NCBI GenBank assembly: GCA_025454915.1 | Contig: JALONN010000009.1 | Coordinates: 124,001 to 188,000, forward strand | Reading direction: 5' to 3' | DNA from: Raineya sp. | GTDB taxonomy: Bacteria > Bacteroidota > Bacteroidia > Cytophagales > Thermonemataceae | Length of the DNA: 64,000 nucleotides | Shown: positions 61,250 to 64,000 of the stretch, in pieces | How the letters are laid out: each line of letters opens with the position of its first letter | How positions within the stretch are numbered: the first letter of the stretch is position 1 | Notes under the pieces: model-generated | The model's database searches: none | The model's input: the letters and a program-made list of their open reading frames with translations, nothing else | What the model was told of the DNA's origin: nothing | Program-made: the position numbers and the translations under genes

Positions 61250-61846
61250 ATGAAGCTAGTTCCTGTTTTTTGGATGCTTTTATTATTACCTGTTTGTGCA
61301 AACGGGCAACTAAAAGATATTTTTAGGGCTCTTCCTGATTCCTTGTGTTTGAGTTTATCTGATAGCCATAGACAAGAACTCATTCAACATAAAACTACTC
61401 TTGTAGATGGTTTTTACAGAATGGAAGTGAGGACTTTAGATGAAAATAATGGCTATATGCAAATAGGACATCAAGCAGATGCTTGGCGTTGGGAAATGTG
61501 CTATTGGAAGTCAGATAAAGGAATTTTAGTAGCTGTTACTTACATAGGTTGTGGACCTATGTGCCATAACGAATATTTACAGTTCTTTTTCTTTGAAAAA
61601 AATAAAGTTATTCCTACCAAAATTAACTTACCTAATTTTAAGCTATCTGATTTTTTTGAGCCTAAAATGGCAGAATTATATACTCAGAAAGAGTCTAAAA
61701 CGCTTATGTTAGTATATGAGTTACCTCAACAGGGTTTGGATATTCGTGTACGATTAGAAGGAGATACAGAGCCTTACAAACCAAAACATACTTCTGTTCT
61801 TTTAGTTTGGCAACCAAATCATACTTTCAAAGCTATTTTTAAATGA
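61250..61846 (+). CDS. Secreted protein of unknown function
   Basis: 198 residues with signal peptide ending C-A-N-G-Q (about 20). The beginning (I-F-R-A-L-P-D-S-L-C-L-S-L-S) and the Cys-containing G-C-G-P-M-C-H-N-E-Y-L-Q-F-F (about 103-116) are seen in several uncharacterised Bacteroidota envelope proteins. It overlaps the next gene by 4 nt (ATGA). Confidence 0.72.
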   Translation: MKLVPVFWMLLLLPVCANGQLKDIFRALPDSLCLSLSDSHRQELIQHKTTLVDGFYRMEVRTLDENNGYMQIGHQADAWRWEMCYWKSDKGILVAVTYIGCGPMCHNEYLQFFFFEKNKVIPTKINLPNFKLSDFFEPKMAELYTQKESKTLMLVYELPQQGLDIRVRLEGDTEPYKPKHTSVLLVWQPNHTFKAIFK

Positions 61847-62334
61847 TAAAAAGATTTATTGCTTGTGGGAATTGTGGTAACAGATTGAGTAGGCTCTTGA
61901 GTAAAGAAATTAATTTTAAGGAGGTTAATCCATACACTGAACAGCCTTTAGTTGAGCCTTCTTGTTACACTTCAAACAAAAATGATTTATATATTTCTAC
62001 AGAAGCAAAATGGAACATGCAATATCATTACGACAAATCCAGATTGGTAGGTTGTTGTGGTCCTTCTGTAGATGGTTTACCAAACTTAGTTTGTAATTTT
62101 TGTAATCAAGAAGTAGCTCGAGAAGTAACAGATTGCTGCACAAGCCATTACATTGTATTTAATTTATCAGCTATACAGATTTTAGAAGATATAAACAGAT
62201 TATATGAAAAAATTGATAATCTCTCTATTTCTGAAGAACAAAAAAAGCAACTCGAAACTTTGTTATTTTACAACCAAATAGAAAGTTTTAATCAGGAAAT
62301 TGAAATTTTCAACCCTTTTGATAAAACTCAATAA
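61843..62334 (+). CDS. Cys-rich cytosolic protein, probable zinc binder
   Basis: 163 residues. Cys pairs stand in I-A-C-G-N-C-G (8, 11), G-C-C-G (about 71-72), V-C-N-F-C-N (about 84-87) and D-C-C-T-S-H (about 97-101), with a helical C-terminal tail. This suggests zinc ribbons. Unrecognised family. Its 3' end overlaps the convergent kinase gene by 26 nt, and its terminator lies inside that gene. Confidence 0.7.
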   Translation: MIKRFIACGNCGNRLSRLLSKEINFKEVNPYTEQPLVEPSCYTSNKNDLYISTEAKWNMQYHYDKSRLVGCCGPSVDGLPNLVCNFCNQEVAREVTDCCTSHYIVFNLSAIQILEDINRLYEKIDNLSISEEQKKQLETLLFYNQIESFNQEIEIFNPFDKTQ

Positions 62335-63154
62335 GCCCTTCCATAGGGCTTTTGATAATTTTACCCATTTGAAGTTTTTTCTGCTTTAAACACTCTCCTA
62401 AAATCTCCTGAAAATAAAAAGCTACTGAACCTACAAAATGAATAGGTAAGTCTTGTACATCGGGCATTTTTAAGATATACTTTTCTAAAAATAAGTTAAA
62501 ATTTTGAACAATAATATTTCTAACAAACTCATTTTGAATGTTTTTAGTGAAAAATGGAGCAAAAGAAGCAAAATAACGGTTGGGACTTTTTTTCTGATAA
62601 GCGTTTTCTAAAACGTCCTCCAATGAAATATTATAAGTATTTTTCAAATCTTGCCTTAAATTTTCAGGCAATTCTTGATGTAAATAAGCTTTGATAAGCT
62701 CCTTTCCGAGCCAGCCACCACTACCTTCATCCCCAAGCCAAAAACCCAAATTAATAGGTTGAGCTGTTATTTTATGCCCATCAAAAACGCAGGCATTCGA
62801 ACCTGTACCCAAAATACAGGCTACACCTGCATCTTTTCCACACAAAGCCACAGCAGCAGCCTGCAAATCATGTTCTATTTGTATAATATGAGCTTTTTTG
62901 AAAATCTCTTCAAAAGCAGTCTTCACTATATTTTTTTTGGGTTCAGTTGAGCAACCTGCCCCATAAAAATAAATTTCTGTAATATTCTGTTCACCTACAT
63001 GTCCCACTACATTTGCCCAGAGTTCTTCAATAATTTGTTCTGTTGTCCAAAAATATGGATTCATTCCTACTGTCTGGAAACTTTCTTGTATTTGTTTGTC
63101 GTCTAAAACTGTCCAATCCGTTTTAGACGAGCCACTATCAGCAATTAAAATCAT
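62309..63154 (-). CDS. BadF/BadG/BcrA/BcrD-type N-acetylglucosamine kinase
   Basis: 281 residues of the ASKHA fold. Phosphate-1 loop A-D-S-G-S-S-K-T-D-W (about 4-13), G-A-G-C-S (about 68-72), adenosine and phosphate-2 segment G-T-G-S-N-A-C (about 113-119) and G-D-E-G-S-G-G-W-L-G (about 138-147). These match GlcNAc kinase-like proteins involved in amino-sugar recycling. Overlaps the convergent gene by 26 nt. Confidence 0.88.
   Translation of the reverse strand: MILIADSGSSKTDWTVLDDKQIQESFQTVGMNPYFWTTEQIIEELWANVVGHVGEQNITEIYFYGAGCSTEPKKNIVKTAFEEIFKKAHIIQIEHDLQAAAVALCGKDAGVACILGTGSNACVFDGHKITAQPINLGFWLGDEGSGGWLGKELIKAYLHQELPENLRQDLKNTYNISLEDVLENAYQKKSPNRYFASFAPFFTKNIQNEFVRNIIVQNFNLFLEKYILKMPDVQDLPIHFVGSVAFYFQEILGECLKQKKLQMGKIIKSPMEGLIEFYQKG
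62333..62351 (+). terminator. Terminator of 61250-62334 inside the convergent gene
   Basis: aagccct-tccat-agggctt then T-rich sequence on the plus strand. It overlaps the stop of the rightward gene and lies within the last codons of the leftward kinase gene. Confidence 0.6.
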
Positions 63155-63216
63155 GAAATTTAGTTTAAAACAGCTTCAATACTATATACTAAATTCAAAA
63201 ACACCAAAAAGTTTGA

Positions 63217-64000
63217 CTAAAATTTCCAAGTAGTTCGTAAATCTAAAAAATTGGCAGTCTGCCCATGAGCTTTCATATTGAAACCAATCCCCCATTTTTC
63301 ATGAAAATCATACATTACGCCCCACCGATGGTACCATCTGCTAAAATAAGGGCTATCGCTGTATGCATATATACCCAATTGTTGTGAAAACCGAAATTTT
63401 CCAAGTAAAAACTGGTGTCCTAACATCCAGCCCCATCGAAAAGAACTAGCATCCAAATTATCTTGCCTCAGACGTTCCGCCAACGAGGCATCCCAGTATA
63501 TTTCAGTTGCCAAATTAATGGCATGTAAAGGATTCACTTGCCTATTTGCCTGCAATCCCAATCCTCCTATCATAAATCTTTGTTTCTGTCCCACTCCTGC
63601 CCCTTTATTAGATATAAAACCTATCAACTCCCATTGTATTTCCTTTTCTCTGATAAATATTTTTTTCTCTCTTAAAGGTAAATTTGTTGGATTGATGGTA
63701 TATAAAATACCCAAAGATCCTGTAATCCAGTTAATACCCTTATTAGGATCTTTAATCCCACCATTAGAAATATGCTGATAATTAATATGGCTATTCAAGT
63801 ACCATTGATTATTCAACTGAATTTGTACTCCAGTAGCAACAGTCAAGTAAGCACTTACAGGTAAGCTATAAGAACGATTATTAGGGTTTTTAATAGAGTC
63901 ATAAGGATTTGTAAGATAAGAAAGCCCTACTATTCCTCTTACAGAAAAAGAAGTTCGTTGGGTTAATTTAAATGTAGGTTCTAAAAAATAAGCAACCTGA
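63217..64000 (-). CDS. PagL-like acyloxyacyl hydrolase (5' end outside the window)
   Basis: The leftward frame is open from the right edge to the stop at 63217, about 260 residues visible, N-terminus missing. I-N-Y-Q-H-I-S-N-G-G-I-K-D-P-N-K-G matches the PagL catalytic His/Ser/Asn region of lipid A 3-O-deacylase, and the alternating aromatic strands up to the terminal T-T-W-K-F fit an outer-membrane barrel. It would trim lipid A made by the lpx genes at 22.7-26.0 kb. Bacteroidota proteins of this kind are longer than PagL of Gammaproteobacteria. Confidence 0.75.
   Translation of the reverse strand, partial: QVAYFLEPTFKLTQRTSFSVRGIVGLSYLTNPYDSIKNPNNRSYSLPVSAYLTVATGVQIQLNNQWYLNSHINYQHISNGGIKDPNKGINWITGSLGILYTINPTNLPLREKKIFIREKEIQWELIGFISNKGAGVGQKQRFMIGGLGLQANRQVNPLHAINLATEIYWDASLAERLRQDNLDASSFRWGWMLGHQFLLGKFRFSQQLGIYAYSDSPYFSRWYHRWGVMYDFHEKWGIGFNMKAHGQTANFLDLRTTWKF

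Overview
The window looks like a chromosomal segment of a low-GC (roughly one third G+C by eye) member of the Bacteroidota, most likely the Cytophagales. The supporting signs are a fused LpxC-FabZ protein, TAnnTTTG-type promoter boxes, LytTR and single-domain response regulators, a PorV/PorQ-like barrel, DUF4199 and DUF3575-like proteins, a mitochondrial-type aconitase and a TonB C-terminus at the left edge. No rRNA, tRNA or CRISPR array was seen.

Left part (0-15 kb). A response regulator follows a three-gene export operon (ABC transporter, HlyD adaptor, TolC channel) whose ATPase domain has lost most canonical catalytic motifs. A histidine kinase, trpF, two outer-membrane proteins and a GH25-like lysozyme follow. 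From 12.0 to 15.0 kb lie two unrecognised cytosolic proteins and a papain-like (C39-type) protease, all leftward. They stand opposite an XRE-S24 repressor gene, with a near-perfect 33-bp palindrome just before the repressor start.

Middle part (15-47 kb). This is mostly housekeeping: aconitase, a zeta-toxin-like kinase pair, pgeF, tatC, an lpxD-lpxC/fabZ-lpxA operon followed by a response regulator, rsmE-pbpC, bioB, a class I aldolase, a KefG/KefB-like pair convergent with an inward-rectifier K+ channel, dipeptidyl peptidase IV, a TetR regulator and galE. Many genes end at clear hairpin terminators. One terminator (45.68 kb) lies between two divergent genes and may mark an unannotated small RNA or leader.

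Accessory island (47.4-57.7 kb). Small AT-rich genes resembling polymorphic-toxin immunity proteins lie mostly in one direction. At least five sit a few bases after a short C-terminal coding scrap with no start codon; these read as tails of lost toxins. One Imm49-like immunity gene occurs intact, again with a 31-bp deletion, and a third time as a 3' scrap. Another immunity-like gene is broken by a 14-bp tandem duplication. The same 8 kb holds seven copies of a palindromic REP-like repeat (core CTTGGTCGGTCT/AGACCGACCAAG), a decayed REP-associated tyrosine transposase (RAYT) with an in-frame TGA, and a second RAYT scrap. This co-localisation of orphan toxin-immunity cassettes with a REP/RAYT repeat family is the most interesting feature of the window.

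Right part (57.7-64 kb). Housekeeping resumes: truA, surE, trpA (with an unusual C-terminal extension), era, two small unknown genes, a BadF-type N-acetylglucosamine kinase and a PagL-like lipid A deacylase cut by the window edge.
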